Shown piece by piece: positions 30,758 to 41,824 of a DNA stretch of 64,000 nt (position 1 is its first letter; each line of letters begins with the position of its first letter). Under the pieces are notes generated by a model. It was not told where the DNA came from. It made no database searches and saw nothing but the letters and a program-made list of their open reading frames with translations. Both the position numbers and the translations under genes were made by a program. Origin of the DNA: Lathyrus oleraceus (taxonomy: Eukaryota; Streptophyta; Magnoliopsida; Fabales; Fabaceae); the NCBI RefSeq assembly GCF_024323335.1, contig NC_066585.1:184158294-184222293 (forward strand), in the 5' to 3' direction.

Positions 30758-33700
30758 TGTAGCACCTCAAATTTGCACCTATCATTATACATACCATTTC
30801 ATTTTAGGTCATAGCATATCATCGTCTATTGCATAACATTTGCATTGTCTTCAGTTGCCTCAAGAGCAAGCAAGCAGAAATTAGGTCAAACTGATCAGGA
30901 GATCAGTCCACTAATCAAGCAAGGGTGTTTCTCAAGGAATCAAAGCCCTAGGGTTTTCCCAACAAGTTCACATGACTAGAGGGTTCATTTGAAGTGTTCA
31001 AGTCAAGGGTTGAAGGCTCAAAGGCCATCAGTGCATGTACAGACAATCAGAAACCCTAGACAGTCAGCAGTCAGTCAAAGCAGTGGATGGTGGCCATTCT
31101 TGTGGAATTTGGGCACCATGGTCAATAATCAAGAGTTCATATGTCTTGGGACATCATTTGAAGTTAAAGTCTCAAGGAACTAGGGTTTGGAATTCATCAG
31201 AAGTGCACAGTCAGTCCAAAACCCTAGAAAAGTCAAAGTTGGTCAACTGTGGTTGATTCTATGGTTTTGATGGATGGAAATGGTTGGAGAGAGCTTATTC
31301 ATGTCCTAATAGGCCTCATATGTCATGGCAATCAACATCATGGAAGAATTTGAAGCAAATCAGAAAATTTCCAGAAATAGAAAGTGGACCTATAATTTCA
31401 ACTGCCAAAAATGGAAACTTCTTGATCTTAAACTTACATCATGATACAAGCTTCAAATGAATTTTTGCCCAACATGAAAGTTGAAGGTCTTGTTCTCCCA
31501 TTTTCAAAAAGTCCAAGAACTCTCAAATCCCATGTGTGGTTGTCAAGATATGATCAATTCATTTTCACAAAATCTTGAACTTCAAAGGGGCATATCTCTC
31601 AAACCATAAGGCCAAATTTGGTGGGGTTTTTTCCTACAAATCACATTTTTCATCCTCTTTCCAAAAATATAAATTTCACCTTCCAAAACCTTGCCAATCA
31701 AAATGGCATTTTTGGACCTATTCCTTTAAAAATCCAAGTTTGACTCATAGTTGACTTTTTGATCTATGGACTTTTTCTTAATTTGACCAATTGGGATCCA
31801 CTTTATACCATATTTGTGACATGTTCCAAGCATCATTTCATGTTCATGCCATCTCCATACCACATTTTGGACCAAAAATGCATAATTGACAAATGGTGCA
31901 AATAGCTTCACAAATGCAAGGCAAGCTAGCAAATCATTAAACAGACAACAAACAGCATAAGTAATGGCCCTGTACAGCATAACCAAGGCCCAATTTCGTG
32001 GCACATACACCTCCATTTACTCATTTGTTTCCAACTTAGCAATTTGCAAAAAGGGCCATTTGATTAAACTTGGATTAGCATGTGATAATGTGAGCTAAAA
32101 CAGATGGATATAAACATTTTCTCTGCTCATTTGAACCCTAGCCACCACTGGAAAACCACAGAAAACTGCAATTCACTTCTTCTAGCATTTTTGCATTTTG
32201 AAAAATTCTGAGCCAACCATCAAAAGGCACGAGCAATCCTTGATCCCTCCTTCACCTATGCAACATTTTGAGCTCATTCTAACCATCATTCCTCAACTGT
32301 AACCCTCTTTCAAGCTCTGCATTTTCAAAGCATCTCCGATGGCAACTTGAGATTTGAGGAGGTCCAAGCAAGTTTGAGCTGAACAAGCTTCATCATCCAT
32401 CATTCTGTAGCTGTGTGGTCGTCTGTTTTGAACTATATCACTCAACACCACCCTGTTTCACATTGTCTTCAAAAACAAGTAAGCAATTCGACCTTAATCA
32501 TTTGCCATGCCATGATGTATTTATGAAAGATCTTTTTGAGTTGGTTCTAATGAACTAAAGCATGCTTAATTTGGTTGTGTTTTGATCAAGAAATCTTGAT
32601 TTTCATTTTTGTGTACAAGTGCATTTTTTCATCGATTTGGTTTGGCTATGATGATTTGATGAAAACTGGTGCCATGTTTGTGTTACCTGAGGTTTAATGA
32701 TGCTGTTGGTACCTTTGATTTCAATTTCTGGGCACATTAAATTTCGAGATGCATGATGATGAATGTGTGTATGCTGTTCATGCTAAACCTAACTCTGCCC
32801 AGATTTTCTCATGGTTAATGATTTGCTTTGATTGTTGGTTAATGCTGCATAAGGATAGTATTTCATGGCCATGTTGATTATGGATGTTGTTTATGTTTGT
32901 TTGTGCTTGATGATGATGAATGTTGAGAAACCTTGGCTGTTAAACCCTAGGGTTTTTGAAAAACCCAGAAACTTTGAAATGGATTGGTCGGTGCACTGTT
33001 CCATTGGCTGAGAGCCAATGGGAACATTTCCTCACACTCACCCAAAACGCACAGTTTAAGTAAGTGAGCTCAATATTACACAATTGCCACTGCGCTGACC
33101 TTGTTGACCACTAGTCCATGTTACTTGTTCATGTTTGCTTCAAAACTTCACTCAACTTCAAAGATCAATTTCTCATTCATTTTAATTCCAAAAATCCTAA
33201 AATTTTTGCATGATGATCACAAAGATGTCTAGTATTTTATTGTGATTTTTAATTAATTTTCCATTGGCTGGATTTTAATTGATAATTATTTTCTTGACAT
33301 GTGTGCATAAATGGTACATTGAGCCATTCCTTTTGTGAAATTGTCATGATGCATCCAATGAGCCTGAAATTTTTTGTGGTGAAACTAGACACATTGACCT
33401 TTGTTTCCATGAAGAGTTTATACATTTCTCATTTGTGGTTTGCTAGTTGTGAATTTTTGAACTAGGGTGTGACAATTTGTGTCACACCAATGATATGCAA
33501 ATGTATGATTTTTGTTTACATGTCTCTTGGCCTCCAAACAATTTGAAATTTTGCATGAATGATTTATCACATGTCTAGTTTGTGTATGAATTTTCTTGGA
33601 ATTAATCATGCTGTTTTCCATTTATTTGAGAATTTTCTTCCATGCTTAGTCATTTGTTGACTTTATGTGATACATGTTGCCAAATCTTTTGTGAAATTCT

Positions 33701-35004
33701 CAAATCTTATTGTATGATCATGAAATTTCATATGTGATAACTAGACATCTTGAGCTTTGCATTGATGTTAACCTCACTCATTTCTCTTCTGTTTTCAAAT
33801 TGATATGATTTTTTGAAGTTGACCCATGTTTGTTGACTTTCATTGTGCTTACTTGAAATTGGTTTGACTTCATGATTTTAATTGACTGCCTTCCTCTCAT
33901 CCAAATGCATTGAAATTTGGCATGCTTGCCATGCTAGATGTTAGGATTGAATGTGATTTATTTCATAATTTTTGAGATTGTTTGAGTTGACTTTTGATGC
34001 AAGTCATTCTGTTGACTTTTGTGTGCTTTCCTTTGCTTTACTTTGACTTCAAATGTTCATGAAATGATCATAATGCATGATTTGAATGTGGGCCCAATTG
34101 TGATAGCTTCTCAAATGTTTGACTTTGGTTCTGGTTGACTTTTACTTGCTGCTTTGACTTTTTTCTTTTACCCTTGACCCTAGGCTAGTCCTAGTGGTCT
34201 TCTGTGCTTACTATTGAGTTCCTGTTTCAGGTTGAGCACCATTGCCATTGAGATCATACAAATGTGATTGGTTTTGATTACATATCATGTACTAACCTTT
34301 GTTTTGTAGGTTTGACTCATGTGTTTGAGTCTTGCTTTGCACAGTTGACCTTCTGTGGTTGACTGTTTATTCATTTCCTTTTGCTTTGAACTGTTGACTT
34401 GTTTACTAATAAGTTTGACTTTTTCAGGTACACTTTAGTTGCTTTAGTTGCTTGCTTTGCTTTTTAGCAATTGCTTTGAGGTAAACATTTCTTCTTCATG
34501 TAGTCTGGAGACCCGGTCTGTTATTTGACCGGGCAAACTGTCTGAAGTCCTCCTTAAGAGGCAATGCTTGTGTATGTTTAAAATTGTCCCAAGCAGGAAA
34601 AGTCCTTCAAGTAAGGCAATTGGTGGAAGGTAGGGATATGCAATCTATCCCCCACTACTCTTGTTGTGTCATCCCTCTGCTCACACTACTGTGTGTTGAT
34701 GCATTGGGATACAAACCCAAGATCTTGTACAAAGTGTACAGTGTCAGAGTCTTCGAGTATAGAAGGGTTCCCACTTTCTGGACCCATGCTCATTTGTCTA
34801 TTAGCTCTCCCTGGCCAGGGATAAGAGCTGTGAGGTCTCATCCTCACTTCATCCTTTCATCTGCTTCACCTTAGCCTCTCAATGGCAAGGTTAAGAGCAC
34901 ACTTACCCTATTCCAGTTGGCCCTAGTGCCTAACCTTTTGCTTGAGCCTCTTGTATGCATATAGTGTGTGCTACCTGTGCTTTTGTTTGTTTGCCTTGTT
35001 TGCT

Positions 35005-35330
35005 TTCGCCCTCGTTGCGATCCTTTCTCTCGCCCTCGTTGCGATCGAGCCTTTTCCTTTCTCTCGCCCTCGTTGCGATCGAGCCTTTTCCTTTCTCTCG
35101 CCCTCGTTGCGATAGAGTCCTTTTTCCCTGCCAGCCGAACTACGGCAACTCTGATTCTCATGTTCAGATGAGATACGTAGGCACGAGACGCGATGTCTTG
35201 CCGAGTTTGACTAACAACTAACACTAACTCTTTTCTCTCACCCCTGTGTGATTGAGATCTCTTCTTTTCTCTCGCCCTCGTTGCGATTGAGACCTCCCCT
35301 TTCTCTTGCCCTAGTTGCAATCGAGACCCT
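35005..35330 (+). repeat. 31-33 bp tandem repeats in LTR H
   Basis: CTCGCCCTCGTTGCGATCGAG units, three to four in tandem at 35020-35120 and two diverged ones at 35270-35330, separated by RNA module 1. Repeated identically in the 3' LTR (47588-47915). Confidence 0.85.
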
Positions 35331-35890
35331 TGCTTCCTGTGCAAGCCTTGTTCAGGATAGGTTGGCCCTTGTGCCATTTAGCTAGAAACCTTAACTTAGG
35401 GTTGACTTTTTGCATGACAACATCTAGGCTCGAGTCGTAGTCTCCCTAGAGTTGTGTCTCCCTCTGTTATCTGGTTAGGCTAGATCCTTTGTCCCTGCGT
35501 AGGGGAACTACATCGCCCTGATCTTCATACCAGATGAAGTATGTAGGCAGGAGATTGAGCTGATCTCCCCGGGCGCCTTTTCTTTTCTTTTGTGTGTGTT
35601 GTTTGACAGTTGTAAGCTGAGTCCCCGACTCCCTATCTATCTGTTGTATTGTTTTGGTTCGGATGCTGACATAAGTCCAGTGATTGGCAGTCGGGCTCCA
35701 CGTTTGCCTGTGTCTTGTTTGTGTGCGTGTCAGCCGAGCTACGAATGCTCTGATTCTTCTCTCGTCCGAGAAGATACGTATGCATAGGATGCGATATCCT
35801 AGCGAGCATGTGTCGTTTCCCCAGTCCGAACTACTTCGACTCTGATGTCTATGCCTGATAGACTAAGTAGGCCCAGGATGCGATATCCTG
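35137..35890 (+). other. Four double-stem RNA modules, LTR H
   Basis: Outer/inner stems are as follows. Module 1: CTACG/CGTAG (35140-35144/35176-35180) and CTCAT/ATGAG. Module 2: CTACAT/ATGTAG (35508-35513/35541-35546) and CTTCAT/ATGAAG. Module 3: TACG/CGTA (35740-35743/35777-35780) and CTTCTC/GAGAAG. Module 4: CTACTT/AAGTAG (35831-35836/35865-35870) and GTCTAT/ATAGAC. Hairpins with a GCGAT loop follow modules 1, 3 and 4 (AGAC/GTCT, AGGAT/ATCCT, CAGGAT/ATCCTG). After module 2 the stem is GAGAT/ATCTC. Stems differ in sequence but stay paired. The same set is in the 3' LTR (47716-48475). Confidence 0.8.
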
Positions 35891-36196
35891 CCGAGTCGGT
35901 TTCAGTCAGTTTCTTTTGTCTCTTTCAGCCAGTGTGTGTGTGTTTGAGCAGTGTTTTAGCAACCAATTTTCCTTCCTTTTGTGCGTGGATCCCGTAGAGT
36001 ACTACGGATGCGTAGGGTGCCTAACACCTTCCCTTCGCATAACCGACTCCCGAACCCATCCTCTTTGGTCGCGAGACCATGTTCTTTCCTAGGTTTACTT
36101 CGAGCGTTTCCTTTCCCTCCTTTGGGATAAATAACGCACGGTGGCGGCTCTGTTGTTTCTTTCTTTTCCCGCCGGTTTTTCGCGCGATGCGACAGC

Positions 36197-36214
36197 TGGC
36201 GACTCTGCTGGGGA
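36197..36214 (+). promoter_or_regulatory. Primer binding site of H, tRNA-Arg type
   Basis: TGGCGACTCTGCTGGGGA followed by TC, which extends complementarity to tRNA-Arg. It lies two bases after the LTR end. Confidence 0.9.
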
Positions 36215-37348
36215 TCTAGAGAAGTTGACCTATGCTGGTCCGTCTTCCCTGAGCGAGTCTCTCCTAGCGCTCTCTAGGATTAGGGTTTTGGTTGCTTTCT
36301 GCTTATTGTATTTTATTGCATTCATTGTATATATGTACATTTATTGTTTGCATTGATTGTGTGCATTGATGTTTGCATTCATATTCATTATTCATTACTG
36401 CCTGGCTGGTTGTCTGTTTTTCTCTGTGTGGGGGGGGGGGGGGAGTCAGTCGAGGTAAAAGGTCCAATACCCAGACCATGAGTGAAATCTAGGATGATTA
36501 GGAATAGAGTGATTCATGGGAAGCGGGTGGTATGGCGCCACTTAGCGGAACATTGATATCACGAGCAGTTCAGACCCTGGTGGGGTATCATCGTTACATA
36601 CTTCGGGTGTGTATATGATGGTATTCTGCGAAAGGTTATTTATACTGCGTTTCTCTCAGCTTTACCCTGGCCTAGACTACACCCGTGAGTGGGGAAGGGT
36701 TGATTTTAACAGGTACAGTTGGTGACTCTCGGTACTGACGGTGACTGTGAATTATGGACATTTATTTCTGGGACGCCGGAGTTCTGTCCGTGGTTTATCA
36801 GCGGGTTCCGTTTATTTCGGATCCCCGGGTTGAATTTGAGAGTACCTGTTCAGAGGAGCTGGCTTTCATCCGTTCAGTGGATGATCCTGTGATGATAGTA
36901 ATGCAATCTCCAGTTCCGTTTATTTCGGAACTCCACAAGTCGGATTTATGGTGACTCGATCCTCCAGACATGGGTTCAGATGCCAGTTGATCAGATTGAC
37001 TTTGGGTTTCAGATGGTTGTGATCAGAGTTCAAGCCGAAGTTCTGACCCTGTGCCTTGAGACGCACAGCCTGACCAGTCATGTTCGCATCATTTGCATCA
37101 TAGCATGTTTATTTTCCAAAAAAATAGTAATGCATGAAAATGAAAAAAAGTTAACTCGCATACACATATCCTTTTCAGGATCATTCATGATAAAATAGCA
37201 TCCGCATCATACACATATCATGCACATATCATCCTTGCATTGCAGACATGTTTGGGGACAAGACTTCTCACTCCGGTTCCTTTGTTGAGACAGGATAACT
37301 GATCGAAGACCACACCGGCATTCAACCAGGCTCAATCAACAGAGAAGT
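36215..37348 (+). other. 5' leader of element H
   Basis: 1.1 kb without ORF1 or other coding sequence. It includes a run of about 16 G (36428-36443) and repeated CCGTTTATTTCGGA words near 36808 and 36915. Its first part matches the leader of J (60046-60170). Confidence 0.75.
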
Positions 37349-38179
37349 ATGGATCAGGTTCAGACAGAGCTGGCCGAGATGAGGGCAAACATGGCCCAGT
37401 TCATGACAATGATGCAAGGGGTCGTTCAGGGGCAAGAGGAGCTGCGTGCCTTAGCCCAGAGACTGGAAGCCGTGATTCCACCAGTCCGCCGTACTCCACC
37501 AGTGGATGTACCCGTTCATGAGAATGTTGCTGTCACTATTCTCGTCGATGATTATGCCGTGGGTGATGAATTGAAGGGGATCAGAATCAGTGAACAGCCT
37601 CTTGCTGCAGAGACTGTTAATGTCAGAGCAACCCGCGCTCCGGTTCGCCATCCTGGCTCTTCAAGTTCTTCCAGTTCTAAGAAGATATCCTCTGGGGCAT
37701 CCAAAAGGGGAGAAAGTGAAACAAATACTGTGCACCGTCGGAGGAGTGCAAACAGAGGACAGTATCGTCAGGCTGCTGCTGTGACTATTCCAGCAACTCG
37801 AACTCAACAGCAACAGAGAAGACCAACTCAGCAGTATCAGACTCCACAACGTCATCCTCAGCAGCAGGCTTCTCAGCCTCACAATGGTAATCAAGCTGGT
37901 ACTGAGAGGAAGAAGATCATTTTTGATCCAATCCCCACGTCCTACACCGAACTGTATCCCTCTCTGTTAGAGCGGAACTTGATTACTCCCAGAGACCCGC
38001 CGCCCATACCCGTCAACCCTCGGTGGTGGTATAGGCCTGAACAGCATTGTGTGTATCACTCGGGTGCTCCTGGTCATGATGTAGATAGCTGCTTTCAGCT
38101 GAAGGTGAAGGTTCAAGACCTTGTGAGGTCAGGTATTCTGATTTTGGAAGACTTAGGTCCCAATGCTAATCGAGCCTGA
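37349..38179 (+). CDS. gag: Shortened Gag-like protein of element H (no capsid)
   Basis: An uninterrupted 276-codon ORF starting at the ATG in GAAGTATGGATC. Residues 1-60 are a probable coiled coil (MDQVQTELAEMRANMAQF...). A Ser-rich stretch lies near 110, a Gln/Pro-rich basic linker near 150-185, then the conserved DPIPTSYTELYPSL block and the zinc-knuckle-like motif CVYHSGAPGHDVDSC (C-x2-H-x5-H-x4-C). Compared with gag of E, the whole capsid region (GAALRWYMSL, FKEYAQR and surroundings) is missing, yet the reading frame is preserved across the deletion. In a young element this may be an expressed RNA-binding product that joins the particles of a helper; that is inference. Confidence 0.75.
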   Translation: MDQVQTELAEMRANMAQFMTMMQGVVQGQEELRALAQRLEAVIPPVRRTPPVDVPVHENVAVTILVDDYAVGDELKGIRISEQPLAAETVNVRATRAPVRHPGSSSSSSSKKISSGASKRGESETNTVHRRRSANRGQYRQAAAVTIPATRTQQQQRRPTQQYQTPQRHPQQQASQPHNGNQAGTERKKIIFDPIPTSYTELYPSLLERNLITPRDPPPIPVNPRWWYRPEQHCVYHSGAPGHDVDSCFQLKVKVQDLVRSGILILEDLGPNANRA

Positions 38180-38335
38180 AGACAACGAGTCCCGGGCTGG
38201 CGCCGACTTTTCTTCAGAAGGGTTGTTCAGAAAGCAGAAGCTGCTGATGCAAGAAATACTGACAGTTGTCATCCCTGGGGGGATCTATCACAATTGGGTC
38301 ACTGTGGGCGTTCCTACAGTTGTTCATAAGTCAGA
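38180..38335 (+). pseudogene. C-terminal end of gag-pro frame, protease deleted
   Basis: After the stop at 38179, another frame keeps the last residues of the gag-pro protein (VVIPGG...NWVTV...VVHKSE), homologous to the end of the E frame at 50518-50600. The protease domain between is gone. Confidence 0.7.
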
Positions 38336-38603
38336 GTAACAATCACTTTGTTTAAAAACCCTTCTCCCATGCCAAAAGGAGAAGTGATGGCATTGTTGGC
38401 AACATTTTGTGCAATGATATTTTCATTCAAATAATTCATGTTAAAACATTTGTTTTTCCAATTGTTTTCCCTTTTCGCTTTTTGCATGAAATTGGTGATC
38501 ACAAAAAACCTTTAAAAACAAGAATAAAAGCAATCTTTTCATCTGCATAACGATTGTCTTGTTTGTTTTTCAAAGAGCTTTTCATATCAAAATCTTTATG
38601 CAG
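38336..38603 (+). other. Ogre-type intron of element H
   Basis: 268 nt. Donor GA|GTAACA, acceptor TTATGCAG (AG at 38602-38603). In-frame continuation GAG TTG into the acidic pol N-terminus. It is retained although almost all of pol is gone, so it may have been preserved for a role in the RNA or simply not yet lost. Confidence 0.75.
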
Positions 38604-38929
38604 GTTGTTTCTCAAACCCATTGAACATAGTGATCGGACGTCATCTCCCAATTTTGAATTCCCTGTATTCAAAGCGGACGAAGATGGTGTTGAAGGGATT
38701 CCTGACGAGATTTCCCGACTTCTTGAGCAAGAAAAGAAGATCACTCAGCTGCATCTCAAGAATCAGCAGAACAGCCAACTGGGGCATTATCAGAAAAAAA
38801 AACAAACAATCAAACAAAAAAAAAAGAAGAAAGAAAGAGGAGGGTGCAAAAATCAAAAGAAATCAAAAGCAAAATCAAAAGTAAATCAAAAGTTAGAGAA
38901 AAAAAAAAGAGAGAAATAGCACCCTCAAA
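38604..38929 (+). pseudogene. Pol N-terminal remnant and A-rich filler
   Basis: About 60 codons of the acidic segment before RT (NFEFPVFKADEDG...RLLEQEKK) remain. An A-rich filler of about 130 bp (38795-38925) with repeated AATCAAAAG words follows. GAGGGTGC (38840-38847) and GCACCCTC (38919-38926) form an inverted repeat around the inner filler. RT, both RNase H domains and the integrase core are missing between here and 38930. Confidence 0.75.
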
Positions 38930-39243
38930 GTCCCAAGTTGACTGATGCTGAATTCGATCGAAAAAAGAGATTGACTGCCATATGTCATGGTCAGTTACAT
39001 CAGCAGAGAGTGAAGAAGCATTCGACAAGAAGATCAAGTCTCGTGTGTTCCGAGAAGGTGACCTTGTGCTCAAGAAAGTCTTGTCTTTCGTGCCCGATTC
39101 CAGGGGCAAGTGGACTCCAAGCTAAGAACGTCCATACGTTTTCAAGAGAGCCTTTTCAGGCAGTGTTCTGACACTTACTACAATGGATGAAGAAGTTCAC
39201 TCGTCCTGTGAATCCCGATGCAGTCAAGAAATACTTCGCCTAA
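38930..39243 (+). pseudogene. Integrase C-terminal remnant
   Basis: Matches the last about 90 codons of the E integrase (LTDAE...KRLTAICHGQLHQQR...GDLVLKK...KKYFA) but is split between two or three frames by small deletions. The final NPDAVKKYFA and stop are recognisable at 39210-39243. Confidence 0.8.
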
Positions 39244-39257
39244 AACAAAAAATCAAA

Positions 39258-39430
39258 AGCTCGCTAAGTCGAACACCCCAAAGGGCGACTTAGGCAAAAA
39301 GGAGCGTCTCGGTGGATTGAAAACCCGAAAGGGCGATCCAAGCAAAAGTTAGAGACATTGAAAAAAAGAATTTGCATCCCGCTAGATTGAACACCTCACA
39401 CTGGGGCAATCTAGGCAAAAATTAGGGATT
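39258..39430 (+). other. Post-pol hairpin cluster of element H
   Basis: Hairpin 1: CTAAGTCG (39264-39271)-AACA-CCC-CAAA-GGG-CGACTTAG (39286-39293), inside GCTC/GAGC. Hairpin 2: TGGATTG (39313-39319)-AAAA-CCC-GAAA-GGG-CGATCCA (39334-39340), inside GTCTC/GAGAC. Hairpin 3: CTAGATTG (39382-39389)-AACA-loop-CAATCTAG (39407-39414), inside ATCCC/GGGAT. A GCAAAA single-stranded segment follows each inner stem. The cluster is kept intact although the coding region upstream was destroyed. Confidence 0.8.
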
Positions 39431-40954
39431 TGGCAAGTAACTGCATCTTGACAAGACTGTGCTGTACATCTGTCATCCGTCAGGGATTCTCGATTCGTCG
39501 TCGACCGAAGCTCCGAATACATCGAAAATTCGGAATGGTAGAGGAAAGGTCATTATGTTCAATGTAGCCCTCTCCAATATATATATCACCGGTTTCAAAT
39601 TTGTACAGATCTATGGAGTCTCGCCCTTTGCAGACTACCATTCCATTACATCTATTTGAGCTTTTACCCAATTATTTGCATTCTTATTTGTTTCAACTCA
39701 ACAAATGTTTTGCATGTTTTAATTGATAAAGTATCATTGTTTTCAAAATAAACAAATTTTTCAAAAAAAATTGTTCTTAAACAAAGTGAACATTCACGAT
39801 GATGGAAGGATACCTAGGAGACCCGCAGTGCTCTCCCGAGGGTGGTATGATTACCAACAGGTAAGACAATTGTTCGTATCTCGAGCATGACTGTATCTTT
39901 GTCCTGCAGAACCTCATATGGTCTCTCCTCAGTGAATTTGCCCGACGCAGTGTTGTTTGAAGTTGTTCATCTTCATGTTCCCGGCAGTACAGATTCTTCC
40001 TCCAAATCCCTGTTAGCTCTATTGTGGGGCATCCCCAGTAGAGTGCTGTTTGAGCCCTATCGTGGGGCATCCCCAGCAAGTTTGCTGTTTCGGACATTAT
40101 TGTGGGGCAGCTCCCCTAGCAGAGTGTTTACTGAAGACTTCAACTTTCGCCTCTCCAGCAGGCCCGTCTTCCTCTCCACCAGCATGGGTGTTTTTCTTTG
40201 AAGATTCAGTATTTGGTGGATCAACATCCCAGTACTATGTCATGCCCTCAGATGGATCCCCTAGCGGAGTTGTTGGCATGATGAGCTTTCTCAATGCCTA
40301 TCTATCCTCATCAGGGATCTGGTTGCTTCTTGGTATCTCTGATCTCAAGCACAAGTTGTTGTGGCGCGTCCGCCTGTATGTTGAACTCTTTTCTCCGGTG
40401 GTGACCGACGATCCCTCCGGAAGCCTCTTGTGGCTCTTCCTCCCCTGCAGGATGAGGACTTTGGTTTTCTCCCCGGATGGTTGATTCCCGGACCTGTGTG
40501 TTGAGCATGTCTGTTTGTCAGCATTCATCATACATTTTAGGTAGACTGCATACATGCATAATCATAGCATTTGGATACTCATGTTGCAGCTGTTGCCGGG
40601 TATCTGTTGATTGTTACCTCCTGCTTTTTTACAAATCTCTCCAGTAGATTTTCCTCAAGCAAATATGGGTGTGTCTGATCTCTCCATGTAGAGTCTACCC
40701 CTTAAGCAGAAAGTGTCTATCCTTTCCTGCACTCCCCACTGAGATACCTCCTCGTGGATGACGGTTGTTTCCGTTCCCTCCCTACACGGGATGGGTTTTC
40801 CCTATTGAGTTCTTTCCTCATTAGGATGAGTCTTGTTTCAGTCTGCCTTTTTGGATCGATCCTAAATGGCTACCCGTTGACTGTCTCTTGTGCTTCCCTG
40901 GGGCATAAATGAATAGTCGCTCACTAACCGGCACTCATTCATTTCACCCTCAGC

Positions 40955-41640
40955 GGAATTTTTGGCCTCTACCTACAAACCGGTAGTTGTAAGTCCTATC
41001 TTTGTGGTTTTCTACCCACAAGCCGGTAGTTGTAAAATCCCACTTTCATCCCCTGGCGGATATTGTTTGTGGGCCTCTACCTATAAACCGGTAGTTGTAA
41101 GTCCTATCTTCGTGGTTTTCTACCCACTAGCTGGTAGTTGTAAAATCCCACTTTCATCCCCTTGTTGGAATTAACCCTGTGTGCTCATCCCGATGATGAC
41201 TGGTTACTTTTCCATTGGCCTCTACCTACAAACCGGTAGTTGTAAGTCCTATCTTTGTGGTTTTCTACCCACAAGCCGGTAGTTGTAAAATCCCACTTTC
41301 ATCCCCTGGCGGATATTGTTTGTGGGCCTCTACCTACAAACCGGTAGTTGTAAGTCCTATCTTCGTGGTTTTCTACCCACTAGCTGGTAGTTGTAAAATC
41401 CCACTTTCATCCCCTTGTTGGAATTAACCCTGTGTGCTCATCCCGATGATGACTGGTTACTTTTCCATTGGCCTCTACCTACAAACCGGTAGTTGTAAGT
41501 CCTATCTTTGTCGTTTTCTACCCACTAGCTGGTAGTTGTAAAATCCCACTTCCTTCCCCTTGTTGGAATTAACCCTTTATGCTCATCCCGATGATGACTG
41601 GTTACTTTTCCGTGGTTTTCTGCCTACAAACCGGTAGATG
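40955..41640 (+). repeat. 253-bp tandem repeat, about 2.5 copies
   Basis: Units starting GGCCTCTACCTACAAACCGG at 41217 and 41470, with an equivalent start near 40964. Each contains four half-repeats of the word CGGTAGTTGTAA. The first two copies are almost identical, so amplification is recent. Confidence 0.85.
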
Positions 41641-41824
41641 TAATCCCCTCTTTGTGGTATTTGATACTCTCTTCCCCTCTGGATACTTGCCTTGATCAAG
41701 CAGTATTGTCCCCATTGGGTCTTCACTTTCTTTTTGGATACTTGCTCCGAGTTAGCAACTTTATCCTCTTTTGATTGGTCATCTTTTGCATACCTAGTCT
41801 GGTACCCAGATGCCTTTCCTTTCG

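Larger units (their letters stand above)
30758..36194 (+). repeat. 5' LTR of element H
   Basis: 5437 bp, starting TGTAGCACCTC and ending GCGATGCGACA. U3 and R are AT-rich and full of TTTGACTT/TTGACT words. The 3' third holds a 31-33 bp repeat (CTCTCGCCCTCGTTGCGAT, 35005-35120 and 35270-35330), four RNA modules (35137-35890), the GTAC hairpin near 35988-36005 and the PBS-like site at 36142-36155. No strong TATA box is obvious; GATATAAAC at 32107 is weak. The ORFs at 34584-34874 and 34871-35377 fall on these repeats and modules and are not genes. Confidence 0.93.

Noticed and set aside
34871..35377. 168-codon minus-strand ORF (and its copy at 47454-47960), rich in Arg, Glu and Lys
   Set aside because: It lies on the CTCGCCCTCGTTGCGAT tandem repeats and RNA module 1 of LTR H; composition is repeat-driven and there is no domain.
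36428..36443. Run of about 16 G as a G-quadruplex candidate
   Set aside because: A single G homopolymer in the H leader, prone to sequencing error, without separate G-tracts around it; too weak to claim.
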